Source: Nocardioides pini
Lineage (GTDB): Bacteria > Actinomycetota > Actinomycetes > Propionibacteriales > Nocardioidaceae
Assembly: GCF_026712185.1 (NCBI RefSeq)
Contig: NZ_JAPPUX010000004.1
Coordinates: 124,001 to 188,000, forward strand
Direction of reading: 5' to 3'
DNA: 64,000 bases
Below are positions 56,860 to 64,000 of the stretch, in pieces (the stretch's first letter is position 1; every line of letters begins with the position of its first letter). A program made the translations under genes and the position numbers. Under the pieces are notes generated by a model that was not told the origin of the DNA, did not search any database, and was given only the letters and a program-made list of their open reading frames with translations.

Positions 56860-57719
56860 AGGTGGCCCCCTGCCCCGTGGTAGCCCTTCTTGCGGGCGTA
56901 GCGGTCGGTCAGCCTCGCCATCGGGATGGTGAGGCAGCAGAACAGCACGCCGGCCACGACGTAGGGCGTGTAGTTGAAGTCGATGGCCGTCTGGATCTGC
57001 GCCGCCCGGATCGCGTCGACGACGCCGAGCACAGCGATCAGGCCGGAGTCCTTCTGCAGCGAGACGAGGTCGTTCATCAGCGGCGGGATGACGCGACGCC
57101 ACGCCTGGGGCAGCACCACGTGGCGCAGCGTCTGCCCGTAGGTCAGGCCCAGCGACCGCCCGGCCAGGCGCTGGCTGGGGTGGACCGACTCGATGCCGGC
57201 CCGGAACACCTCGGCGACGTACGCCGAGTAGGACAGCACCAGCGCCGTGCACCCCCAGAAGAGGGCCGACGTGGGCAGGCCGGACAGGCTGAGCGCGGGG
57301 CCGCCGAAGCCGAGCAGGAAGATCACCAGGAGCAGCGGCAGGCCGCGGAAGACGTCGACGTACGCCGTGCCCACCAGGCGCAGCGGGAACGCGACGGGAC
57401 CGCGGATGGTGCGCATCACCGCGATGGTCAGGCTCAGCGCGACGATGAGGACGGCGCACAGGACCATCACGCGGATGTTGAGCCAGAGGCCCTCCAGCAC
57501 CGCCGGGAACGACGAGACGGCCTTTTCCCAGTCGAAGTAGGTCTCCTGGACGCGCTCCCAGCCCGGCGAGCTGACCACCAGGGCGCCGACGGCGCCGAGC
57601 AGCAGCACGGTGCTGCTCGACGCGATGACGGCGCTGCGGACCGTGCGCCGGCGCCGCCACTGCTCGCGCTCGCGCTGGACCTCGGAGGGCTCCCAGGCGG
57701 TGTCCACCTGGTCAGTCAC
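56856..57719 (-). CDS. Polar amino acid ABC transporter permease
   Basis: A 287-residue permease of the HisM/GlnP type starting at GTG 57719. The soluble N-terminus has EVQREREQWRRRR before the first helix. Signature stretches: AYVDVFRGLPLLLVIFLLGF, YSAYVAEVFRAGIESVHPSQ, and the EAA loop AGRSLGLTYGQTLRHVVLPQ that contacts the ATPase. About five helices are visible. With a single permease gene, it probably acts as a homodimer. Another open frame extends to 57767 but overlaps the binding-protein gene. Confidence 0.93.
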   Translation of the reverse strand: MTDQVDTAWEPSEVQREREQWRRRRTVRSAVIASSSTVLLLGAVGALVVSSPGWERVQETYFDWEKAVSSFPAVLEGLWLNIRVMVLCAVLIVALSLTIAVMRTIRGPVAFPLRLVGTAYVDVFRGLPLLLVIFLLGFGGPALSLSGLPTSALFWGCTALVLSYSAYVAEVFRAGIESVHPSQRLAGRSLGLTYGQTLRHVVLPQAWRRVIPPLMNDLVSLQKDSGLIAVLGVVDAIRAAQIQTAIDFNYTPYVVAGVLFCCLTIPMARLTDRYARKKGYHGAGGHL

Positions 57720-57730
57720 GGGGTCGGCCC

Positions 57731-58648
57731 TCAGGACAGCTCGGGGGCGCCCTGCTGGGCCAGCCACTCCTGGCCGATCTGGTCGAGGACGCCGTCCTCG
57801 CGCAGCGTGTCGACGGCCGCGGAGACGCAGTCGGTCAGCGGGCTGTCCTTGGCCAGGACGGCGCCGAACTGCTCGGGCTCGCCGTCGGGCAGCGGCAGCT
57901 GGCCGACGATCACGCCGTCGTCGAGCTGCACGGCCGTCATGAAGTAGGCCGTCGGCAGGTCGACGACGATGCCGTCGATCTGGCCGTTCTTGAGCGCCTG
58001 GACCGCCTGGTCGTTGGTGTCGAAGACGGCGGGGTCCGCGGACGGCTGGATCTGGTCGGTGATCGCGGTGTAGCTCGTGGTGCCGACCTGGGCACCCAGC
58101 TTCGCGTCGGCGAGTTCGTCGAGGCTCGTCGCGCCGTCGATCGCGCTGCCCTTGTTGGTGATGACGGTCTGGACGACGTCGTAGTAGCCGGAGGAGAAGT
58201 CGACGGCCTTGCGGCGGGCCTCGGTGATGGAGACCTGGTTGACGTCGAAGTCGAACTCCTTGGGGCCGGGCTGGACGACCTTGTTGAACGGGACCTTGAC
58301 CCAGGTGACCTGCTCCTGGGTGTAGCCGAGCTGCTCGGCGACGGCGTACGCCACGGCGGACTCGTAGCCCTCACCGTTGGTGGGGTCGTTGTCGACGAAC
58401 CACGGCTCGTAGGCGGGGTCGTCGGTCGCGATCGTGAGGGTGCCGTCGGCGACGGTCTCCATCGTGTCCGGCGTGCACTCGTCGGCGGCGGGCGACGCGG
58501 AGTCGGAGGTCTCCGAGCTGTCCGAGCCGGAGTCGGTGCCGCTGTCGGTCTCGTCGGTCGGGGCGCACGCGGAGAGCGCGATCGCGGCGGACGCGAGGGT
58601 GACGACGGCGAGGTGGCGCTTGGTCGCGCGCCGGGAGGTCTTCAGCAT
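57731..58648 (-). CDS. Amino acid ABC transporter substrate-binding lipoprotein
   Basis: A 305-residue family 3 solute-binding protein. The signal peptide ends in a lipobox, ALSAC, so Cys at about 28 is lipidated; a Ser/Asp/Thr-rich linker (DSGTDSGSDSSETSDSASP) follows. The binding domain includes LTIATDDPAYEPWFVDNDPT, GYESAVAYAVAEQLGY, FDFDVNQVSITEARRKAVDF, KLGAQVGTTSYTAI and NGQIDGIVVDLPTAYFMTAV. It would capture a polar amino acid outside the membrane for the permease and ATPase encoded next. Ligand not predictable. Confidence 0.93.
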   Translation of the reverse strand: MLKTSRRATKRHLAVVTLASAAIALSACAPTDETDSGTDSGSDSSETSDSASPAADECTPDTMETVADGTLTIATDDPAYEPWFVDNDPTNGEGYESAVAYAVAEQLGYTQEQVTWVKVPFNKVVQPGPKEFDFDVNQVSITEARRKAVDFSSGYYDVVQTVITNKGSAIDGATSLDELADAKLGAQVGTTSYTAITDQIQPSADPAVFDTNDQAVQALKNGQIDGIVVDLPTAYFMTAVQLDDGVIVGQLPLPDGEPEQFGAVLAKDSPLTDCVSAAVDTLREDGVLDQIGQEWLAQQGAPELS

Positions 58649-58675
58649 GGCCGAATCCTACGACCGGGCACGGCC

Positions 58676-59437
58676 TCAGCGGACCGGGTGACCTGCCATG
58701 GACAGACCGTTCTTGACCTCACCGATGGTGAGCGTCCCGAAGTGGAAGACCGTCGCTGCCAGCACGGCGTCGGCCCCGGCCTCCACGGCGGGCGCGAAGT
58801 GCTCGACCGCGCCCGCTCCCCCGCTGGCGATGACCGGGATGGCCACCTCGCGACGTACGGCGCGGATCAGCTCGAGGTCGAAGCCGTCGGTCGTGCCGTC
58901 GGCGTCCATCGCGTTGAGCAGGATCTCGCCCGCCCCGAGCTCGGCGGCGCGCACGGCCCACTCGATGGCGTCGAGCCCGGCGCTCGTGCGGCCGCCGTGG
59001 GTGGTGACCTCGAAGCCGCTGGGGGTGCCGGCGGCGCGGCGCGCGTCCACGCTCAGCACGAGGACCTGGTTGCCGAAGCGGTCGGCGATCTCGGCGACCA
59101 GCTCGGGCCGGCGGATCGCCGCGGTGTTGACCGCCACCTTGTCGGCGCCGGCCCGCAGGAGCCGGTCGACGTCCTGCACGCTGCCGACTCCGCCGCCCAC
59201 CGTGAGCGGGATGAACACCTCCTCCGCGCAGCGGCTGACCACCTCCATCGTGGTGGCACGCCCCTCGTGGGAGGCGGAGATGTCGAGGAAGGTCAGCTCG
59301 TCGGCCCCCTCGGCGTCGTAGACGCGGGCGAGCTCGACCGGGTCGCCGGCGTCGCGGAGCTCCTGGAAGTTGATGCCCTTGACCACCCGGCCGCCGTCGA
59401 CGTCCAGGCACGGGATGACGCGGATCGCGAGGCTCAT
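58676..59437 (-). CDS. hisF: Imidazole glycerol phosphate synthase cyclase subunit HisF
   Basis: A 253-residue TIM-barrel enzyme that, with the glutaminase HisH, converts PRFAR to IGP and AICAR in histidine synthesis. [57 protein letters not shown] and [13 protein letters not shown] are the conserved strand ends, with the two catalytic aspartates in CLDVDGG and AMDADGT. Its ATG overlaps the NUDIX gene stop (ATGA). hisH is not in the window. Confidence 0.97.
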   Translation of the reverse strand: MSLAIRVIPCLDVDGGRVVKGINFQELRDAGDPVELARVYDAEGADELTFLDISASHEGRATTMEVVSRCAEEVFIPLTVGGGVGSVQDVDRLLRAGADKVAVNTAAIRRPELVAEIADRFGNQVLVLSVDARRAAGTPSGFEVTTHGGRTSAGLDAIEWAVRAAELGAGEILLNAMDADGTTDGFDLELIRAVRREVAIPVIASGGAGAVEHFAPAVEAGADAVLAATVFHFGTLTIGEVKNGLSMAGHPVR

Positions 59438-59877
59438 CGCTCCGCCGCCCGGGCGGCCAGGGCGACGTCCACGATGTCGGCGCGTGGCTGGCCCTCCAGC
59501 TCGGCGAGCGGCACCCACGCGGCGTGGTCGGTCGACCCGTCGACCTCGGTGGTGCCGAGCTCGCCGCCGATGATGGTCGCCTCGAAGACGAAGCGCTGCG
59601 AGCGGAACCAGCCGTCGAAGGTCCGTCCCCGCGCGGTGAAGTGGTGCTCGGCCAGGAGCGGTCCCGGCTCGACGTGGCAGCCGGTCTCCTCGAAGACCTC
59701 GCGCACCATCCCGTCGATGACGGGCTCGTCGAAGTCGATCCCGCCGCCGGGCAGCGACCACTCCGGGTCGCTGTGGCCCTCGCCGTTCCACCACGCGAGC
59801 AGCACCCGGTCGTCCTCGTCGACCAGCAGGGCGTACGCCGCCAGCCGGGTGTGGTAGTCGGTGAACTCCATGCTCAC
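59434..59877 (-). CDS. NUDIX hydrolase between hisA and hisF
   Basis: A 147-residue NUDIX enzyme. The NUDIX box is [20 protein letters not shown] followed by ETG, matching G-x5-E-x7-R-E-x2-E-E-x-[21 protein letters not shown] precedes it. It hydrolyses a nucleoside-diphosphate-linked substrate. It overlaps hisA (its ATG lies in the hisA stop, ATGA) and hisF in the same way, so it is expressed with histidine genes. No role in that pathway is known to me; house-cleaning of nucleotides is possible. Start ATG 59877, or ATG 59871. Confidence 0.9.
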   Translation of the reverse strand: MSMEFTDYHTRLAAYALLVDEDDRVLLAWWNGEGHSDPEWSLPGGGIDFDEPVIDGMVREVFEETGCHVEPGPLLAEHHFTARGRTFDGWFRSQRFVFEATIIGGELGTTEVDGSTDHAAWVPLAELEGQPRADIVDVALAARAAER

Positions 59878-60623
59878 GCCCCCGGCTTCGTCAGTGCGAG
59901 GGCGTCCTCGAGGGTGAAGCGGCCCTCGTAGAGCGCGGTGCCGGCGATGGCGCCCTCGACGCCCTCGTCGACGAGCGTCATGAGGGCGCGGATGTCGTCG
60001 AGCGTCGTGACGCCGCCGCTGGCCACGACGGGCTTGTCCGTGGCAGCGCAGACGTCACGGAGCAGCTGCAGGTTGGGCCCCTGGAGCATGCCGTCCTTGT
60101 TGACGTCGGTGACGACGTAGCGCGCGCAGCCCTCGGAGTCGAGGCGGGCCAGGGTCTCGTAGAGGTCGCCGCCGTCACGGGTCCAGCCGCGCGCGGCCAG
60201 CGTCGTGCCGCGGACGTCGAGCCCGACCGCGACCCGGTCGCCGTACGTCGCGATGGCGCGCGCGCACCACTCGGGCTGCTCGAGGGCGGCGGTGCCGATG
60301 TTGACCCGGCGGCAGCCGGTCGCCATCGCGGCCTCCAGCGACTCGTCGTCGCGGATGCCGCCGCTCATCTCGACCTGGATGTCGAGGGTGCCGACGATCC
60401 GGGCCTGCAGCTCACGGTTGTGGCCGTGCCCGAAGGCCGCGTCGAGGTCGACGAGGTGGATCCACTCCGCGCCCGCCTCCTGCCAGCGCAGCGCCGCCTC
60501 GATGGGGTCGCCGAACCGCTTCTCGGACCCGTCCACCCCCTGGACCAGCTGGACGGCCTGGCCGCCCTTGATGTCCACGGCGGGCAGGAGCTCGAGGTAG
60601 GGCTGCTCGGGGGTGCTGGGCAT
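59874..60623 (-). CDS. priA: Phosphoribosyl isomerase A (HisA/PriA)
   Basis: A 249-residue (beta-alpha)8 isomerase. [20 protein letters not shown] (catalytic Asp17), [55 protein letters not shown] (second Asp) and [16 protein letters not shown] are present. In actinobacteria without TrpF this protein isomerises both ProFAR (histidine) and PRA (tryptophan); the dual role is inferred from taxon. It is the first visible gene of the hisA-NUDIX-hisF set on the minus strand. Confidence 0.95.
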   Translation of the reverse strand: MPSTPEQPYLELLPAVDIKGGQAVQLVQGVDGSEKRFGDPIEAALRWQEAGAEWIHLVDLDAAFGHGHNRELQARIVGTLDIQVEMSGGIRDDESLEAAMATGCRRVNIGTAALEQPEWCARAIATYGDRVAVGLDVRGTTLAARGWTRDGGDLYETLARLDSEGCARYVVTDVNKDGMLQGPNLQLLRDVCAATDKPVVASGGVTTLDDIRALMTLVDEGVEGAIAGTALYEGRFTLEDALALTKPGA

Positions 60624-60778
60624 GGCTCGATCCTAGGAGCGCCCCCTCGCCGTCGTCGCCGGGTGGTGGCCCTGCGAGACGCGTCGGCTCACCACTGCGG
60701 TGCGTCGAACCACTCCGCGAGGTCGGACAACGCGCCCGTGACACTGCGCGTCGTCGAGTGCATCCTGAGAGGAGACGT

Positions 60779-63748
60779 GTGCCCCTGTGCGTGGGAGGTG
60801 GTGTGGGTGCGCTGCCACGGCCCGACATCCCGCCGGGTGCCCAGCGGGACCTGAACGACGCCCTCCACGAGTTGCACCACCAGTCCGGTTGGCCCAGCCT
60901 CCGGTTCCTCGCCCGGGAGGTGGGGTGCAGCCACACAACGGTCTCGCACGTCTTCTCGGCGCCCCGGTTGCCGACATGGGGGGTCACCGAGATGTTGGTG
61001 GAGGCCATGCACGGGGACGTTGATCACTTCCATGACTTGTGGCTTCGGGCCAGCTCGCCTGCCGGCGTCCTGGACGGAGGCGGACCGAGGATCGCCGGTC
61101 GACGCCGCGAGCTCGCGCGGACGCGTGGGCATCTCGGAACGGGCACCGGGCTGCTGCTGGTCGCGGGAGAGGCCGGAATGGGCAAGACGCGGCTGGTCGC
61201 CACGGCCGCTGCACTCGAGTCAGGTGCTCTGTTCGTGGGCTCCGGCAGCTGCCTGCCGTTGTCCACGGAGGTTCCCTTCCTCCCCGTTGCAGACGTGCTG
61301 CGCGCCATCCACGCGATCGACGACCACACGTGGCTGACGGACGCGCTGGGTCGGTGCCCGCCGTTCGTGTCCAGCTCGTTGGGGCGCCTTCTGCCTGAGC
61401 TCGGGGAACCTGGCGACGAACCACAGTCGTCGGACGGATGGCTGCGGCAACGCCTCTTCACGTCCATCGAGGCCGTCCTCGTTGAGCTCCACGCGACGCG
61501 CCCGCTCGCGGTGCTGGTCGAGGACCTGCACTGGGCGGACTCCGCCACCCTCGACCTGCTCGAGCACCTGCTGGCGCGCGGTACGGACGTGCCCGTCCTG
61601 GGGACGTGGCGGCTGGACGACCCTGCCACGACACCAGCGTCCCGGGACTGGTTCACCCGCGTGAGCCGCCTGCCGAGCGTCGGGGTGCTCGAGCTGTCTC
61701 CCCTCACGCGGGACGAGACCCAGGAGCAGCTGTCCCTCCTCCTGCCGGGTCCGCCCGACAACGATCTGGTCGACCGCGTGCATCGGCGAGCCCAAGGTCA
61801 CCCCCTGTTCATCGACCAGCTGGCCGCGGACCCCACCGGGGTCGGCGACATGCCGCGGTTGCTGGTCGACCTGCTCGACACCAAGCTCCAGGGGTTGACC
61901 CCCACCGCCTGGGCCGTGGCACGAGCACTCGGTGTGGCGGATCGGCCCCTGCTGGAGAGCCAGGTGGGCGCGGTCGCGGAACTGACCAACGACGGCTTGG
62001 TCTCGGCGGAACGCGAGCTCGCCGACCGCCGGTTGCTGTCAGAGCCCTTCACGTCGAACAAGGTCTCGCTACGTCACCCGTTGCTCGCCGAGACGGTCCG
62101 CCGGCACCTGTTTGCGAGCGAAGCCGCGGACCAGCACCGGAGAATCGCTTCTGTCCTCGCCGAAGGTCCCGACCCGGCGGCGGCCGAGATCGCGACGCAT
62201 TGGCAGGCCGTCGGCGACACGACACGCGAGCTGGAGTGGCGGATCCGCGCCGCGCGGGAGGCAGAGGCCCGCGTGGCAACCGCCAACGCCGCTGAGCAGT
62301 GGCTGCGCGTCCTGGAGCTCTGGCCCCCGGGGGCAGCGTCGGCTGGTTCGCCGCCCCTACGACGTTGGCCGGCGTTGGCGGCGGCATGCGATGCCTTGGG
62401 CGAGTCGGACAGGATCCTCGAGCACGAGATCGGACTCCTCGAGTCTGCCTTGGAGTGGGCGCCGACCTTGAGGCCCGAAGAGGCCGCCGAACTGTACGCG
62501 AGGGTCGGCGGGAACCGGAGCTTCCACGGAGACCCGACAGGACCCGCCCTCATGGACAGGGCCATCGACCTGTACGAGCACCTGCCGCCGTCGCCGGGCT
62601 ACGTGAGGGCCCTGATGGAGCGCGCGGGCACCCGGGCCGAGCGCGGACGGGTCGACGAGGCCGCTCGTGATCTTGCGACTGGGGTGGAGGTCAGCGTCGC
62701 CATCGGCGACCGCCTGCAGGGGCGGAAGCTGCGCGTCATGCAGGCAGGGAACGACTTCGTGCTCGGGGACCGGGCCGGTGCGCTCGCCCGTATGGCCACC
62801 CTGACCATCAGCGATCCGACGACGCCCGACCCCCATGGGGACATCCACGCTGCCGGCTTCTTCACGGACCTGCTCCTCACCGTTGGCGCGGACCCCGACG
62901 AGGTGGAGGAGGCGGCCCGGCCGGGCCTCGAAGCGGCACGGACCTGGCACATCGCGTCCTTCCCGGAATCGATACTCCGCTTCAACGTGGCAGAGGCAGC
63001 ATGGCGGGCGGGCCAGACGGCCCGGGCGGCTGCGGGCATCGACCCCGAGACCGACGTTCCTGTGTCGCACGACCGCTGGCTCCTCCGCCTGGCCCGGATA
63101 CGGCTCGATGCCATGAGAGGGGACAGCACCGCAGCCGTCCGGTTGACCGATGTCGACCGGCTTCCCGCCACCCTCCACGCATGGTGCGTCCCGCATGCGG
63201 CCCTCGTCGAGCTGTGGTGCCAGCAGCCCGAACGCGCCCTCGCCCGCCTCACGGCCCACCTGGACCGCGAGATCGCTGCGGGAGAGACTCAGCCGGACGA
63301 AGCGATCTTCGCCCTGACCGCGCGTGCGGCCGCTGACGTCGCCGGCAGCACCCCCGCTTCAGGACGCCGGCGGCGGGCAGAGGCACTCGCATCCAGCCTC
63401 GAGGAGAGGCGGTCGACCACAGCCGAGCTACCGCCCGACCCCTACTCCGCCGTAGATGCGTCACGACACGCGACTTCGGCGACGTACGCCGCTGAGATGG
63501 ACCGGTTGGCTGACCGACAGACGGTCGAGGCATGGGTGCGAGCCGCACGCGAGTGGGACAAGGTCAACCGGCCACACGACGCCGCCTACTGCCGCTGGCG
63601 TGCCGCGCACGTCGCGCTGGCGACGGGCCGGGCCACCACGGCGGCATCCCTGTTGAACCAGGCAGCACGTCAAGCCCGGGAGCACGCACCCCTGCTCGAG
63701 GCGATCGCCTCCCTCCGCCGGCGCAGCGCCCGATCCCCCCAAGGGTGA
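60779..63748 (+). CDS. XRE-type HTH / AAA ATPase / TPR-like regulator
   Basis: A 989-residue protein starting at GTG 60779, with GAGAGGAG just upstream (GTG 60758 and 60803 are other options). The N-terminal helix-turn-helix is PSLRFLAREVGCSHTTVSHVF, an XRE-like fold. Then comes an ATPase: GRRRELARTR, Walker A LLLVAGEAGMGKTRLV (about 125-140), and Walker B LAVLVEDLHWADSATLDLLE. QGHPLFIDQLA and LRHPLLAETVRRHLF fit the LAL/STAND arrangement. Residues 450-980 are helical, TPR-like. There is no C-terminal LuxR domain; DNA binding has moved to the N-terminus. Its A+T content is somewhat higher than its neighbours', perhaps acquired. Confidence 0.86.
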   Translation: MPLCVGGGVGALPRPDIPPGAQRDLNDALHELHHQSGWPSLRFLAREVGCSHTTVSHVFSAPRLPTWGVTEMLVEAMHGDVDHFHDLWLRASSPAGVLDGGGPRIAGRRRELARTRGHLGTGTGLLLVAGEAGMGKTRLVATAAALESGALFVGSGSCLPLSTEVPFLPVADVLRAIHAIDDHTWLTDALGRCPPFVSSSLGRLLPELGEPGDEPQSSDGWLRQRLFTSIEAVLVELHATRPLAVLVEDLHWADSATLDLLEHLLARGTDVPVLGTWRLDDPATTPASRDWFTRVSRLPSVGVLELSPLTRDETQEQLSLLLPGPPDNDLVDRVHRRAQGHPLFIDQLAADPTGVGDMPRLLVDLLDTKLQGLTPTAWAVARALGVADRPLLESQVGAVAELTNDGLVSAERELADRRLLSEPFTSNKVSLRHPLLAETVRRHLFASEAADQHRRIASVLAEGPDPAAAEIATHWQAVGDTTRELEWRIRAAREAEARVATANAAEQWLRVLELWPPGAASAGSPPLRRWPALAAACDALGESDRILEHEIGLLESALEWAPTLRPEEAAELYARVGGNRSFHGDPTGPALMDRAIDLYEHLPPSPGYVRALMERAGTRAERGRVDEAARDLATGVEVSVAIGDRLQGRKLRVMQAGNDFVLGDRAGALARMATLTISDPTTPDPHGDIHAAGFFTDLLLTVGADPDEVEEAARPGLEAARTWHIASFPESILRFNVAEAAWRAGQTARAAAGIDPETDVPVSHDRWLLRLARIRLDAMRGDSTAAVRLTDVDRLPATLHAWCVPHAALVELWCQQPERALARLTAHLDREIAAGETQPDEAIFALTARAAADVAGSTPASGRRRRAEALASSLEERRSTTAELPPDPYSAVDASRHATSATYAAEMDRLADRQTVEAWVRAAREWDKVNRPHDAAYCRWRAAHVALATGRATTAASLLNQAARQAREHAPLLEAIASLRRRSARSPQG

Positions 63749-64000
63749 GCGAACGCGGGGAAGACGAACGGACCCGCTGCTTGTCGTCCACCCACGTCGA
63801 GGGGCCGTCCAGATCGTGCGGCAGCCGGGGTCCCGCGCGGCGGGCGCGACGAACGGAGGGCTCCACAGCCTCCAGGCCACCTGGCGGCGTGAAGCAGGCA
63901 TCGCCCGGGTCATTGGCACTCCGGGTCTATCGGCTGGATACGCCGACCAGTCGTCGGGAACTACCTGCACGGGACTGGCTCGGGAGCGGGCCGCCAGGGA

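Noticed and set aside
63749-64000. A gene at the right edge
   Set aside because: Open frames exist on the minus strand but none shows a recognisable motif or ribosome-binding site, and the one reaching 63970 overlaps the large regulator gene.

Overview
The window is very GC-rich, with almost every third codon position G or C and many GTG starts. It encodes a PriA-type HisA, a phosphatidylinositol-phosphate-synthase-like PgsA next to PdxS, a HIT protein and ThrS, an SsgA-like protein, and paired Crt lycopene cyclase subunits. Together these point to a high-GC actinobacterium, probably of the Nocardioides type. That assignment is inference from gene content and base composition; no database search was possible.

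Layout. (1) 0-12.7 kb is conserved housekeeping: a partial serine hydrolase, pdxS, a CDP-alcohol phosphatidyltransferase, an inositol-monophosphatase-like enzyme, an alanine-dehydrogenase-fold enzyme, a HIT protein, two GNAT acetyltransferases, a methyltransferase, a thrS / small-protein / MalY-like operon, an SDR and a HAD hydrolase. (2) 12.7-27.3 kb holds a MerR regulator with a probable DICT sensor domain, divergent from a 15-gene operon in which nearly every stop overlaps the next start. Its first half (crtE, crtB, crtI, crtYc, crtYd, P450, glycosyltransferase, CrtO-type acyltransferase) looks like a pathway to an acylated carotenoid glycoside. Its second half (PAP2, UbiA prenyltransferase, geranylgeranyl reductase, type III PKS, ICMT-type methyltransferase, FAD monooxygenase, idi) looks like a pathway to prenylated, methylated alkylquinol lipids. 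Both draw on the same isoprenoid supply.

(3) 27.3-50.7 kb is a signalling and envelope-stress island: a PAS/GAF/PP2C phosphatase, a two-helix K+ channel, an ATP-grasp ligase divergent from a class II amidotransferase, many small membrane, SHOCT, DUF or PRC-barrel proteins, a cardiolipin-synthase-like PLD enzyme, a BrkB-holin fusion, two LuxR-type regulators, a LURP-one protein and an LssY-C protein. A 17-bp palindrome, TCACCC-N5-GGGTGA, recurs in its intergenic regions, often about 60-65 bp before a start codon. It appears to define a local regulon, possibly controlled by one of the LuxR proteins.

(4) 50.8-51.1 kb has a tRNA-Val(CAC) whose 3' half and downstream hairpin are tandemly duplicated with a 90-bp period. 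(5) 51.1-60.6 kb carries a PGPGW membrane protein, an SsgA-like protein, a heterodimeric ABC exporter with one degenerate ATP site, a polar amino-acid-type ABC importer, and hisA / NUDIX / hisF. (6) 60.8-63.7 kb is one large HTH-ATPase-TPR-like regulator. The last 250 bases hold nothing I can call.
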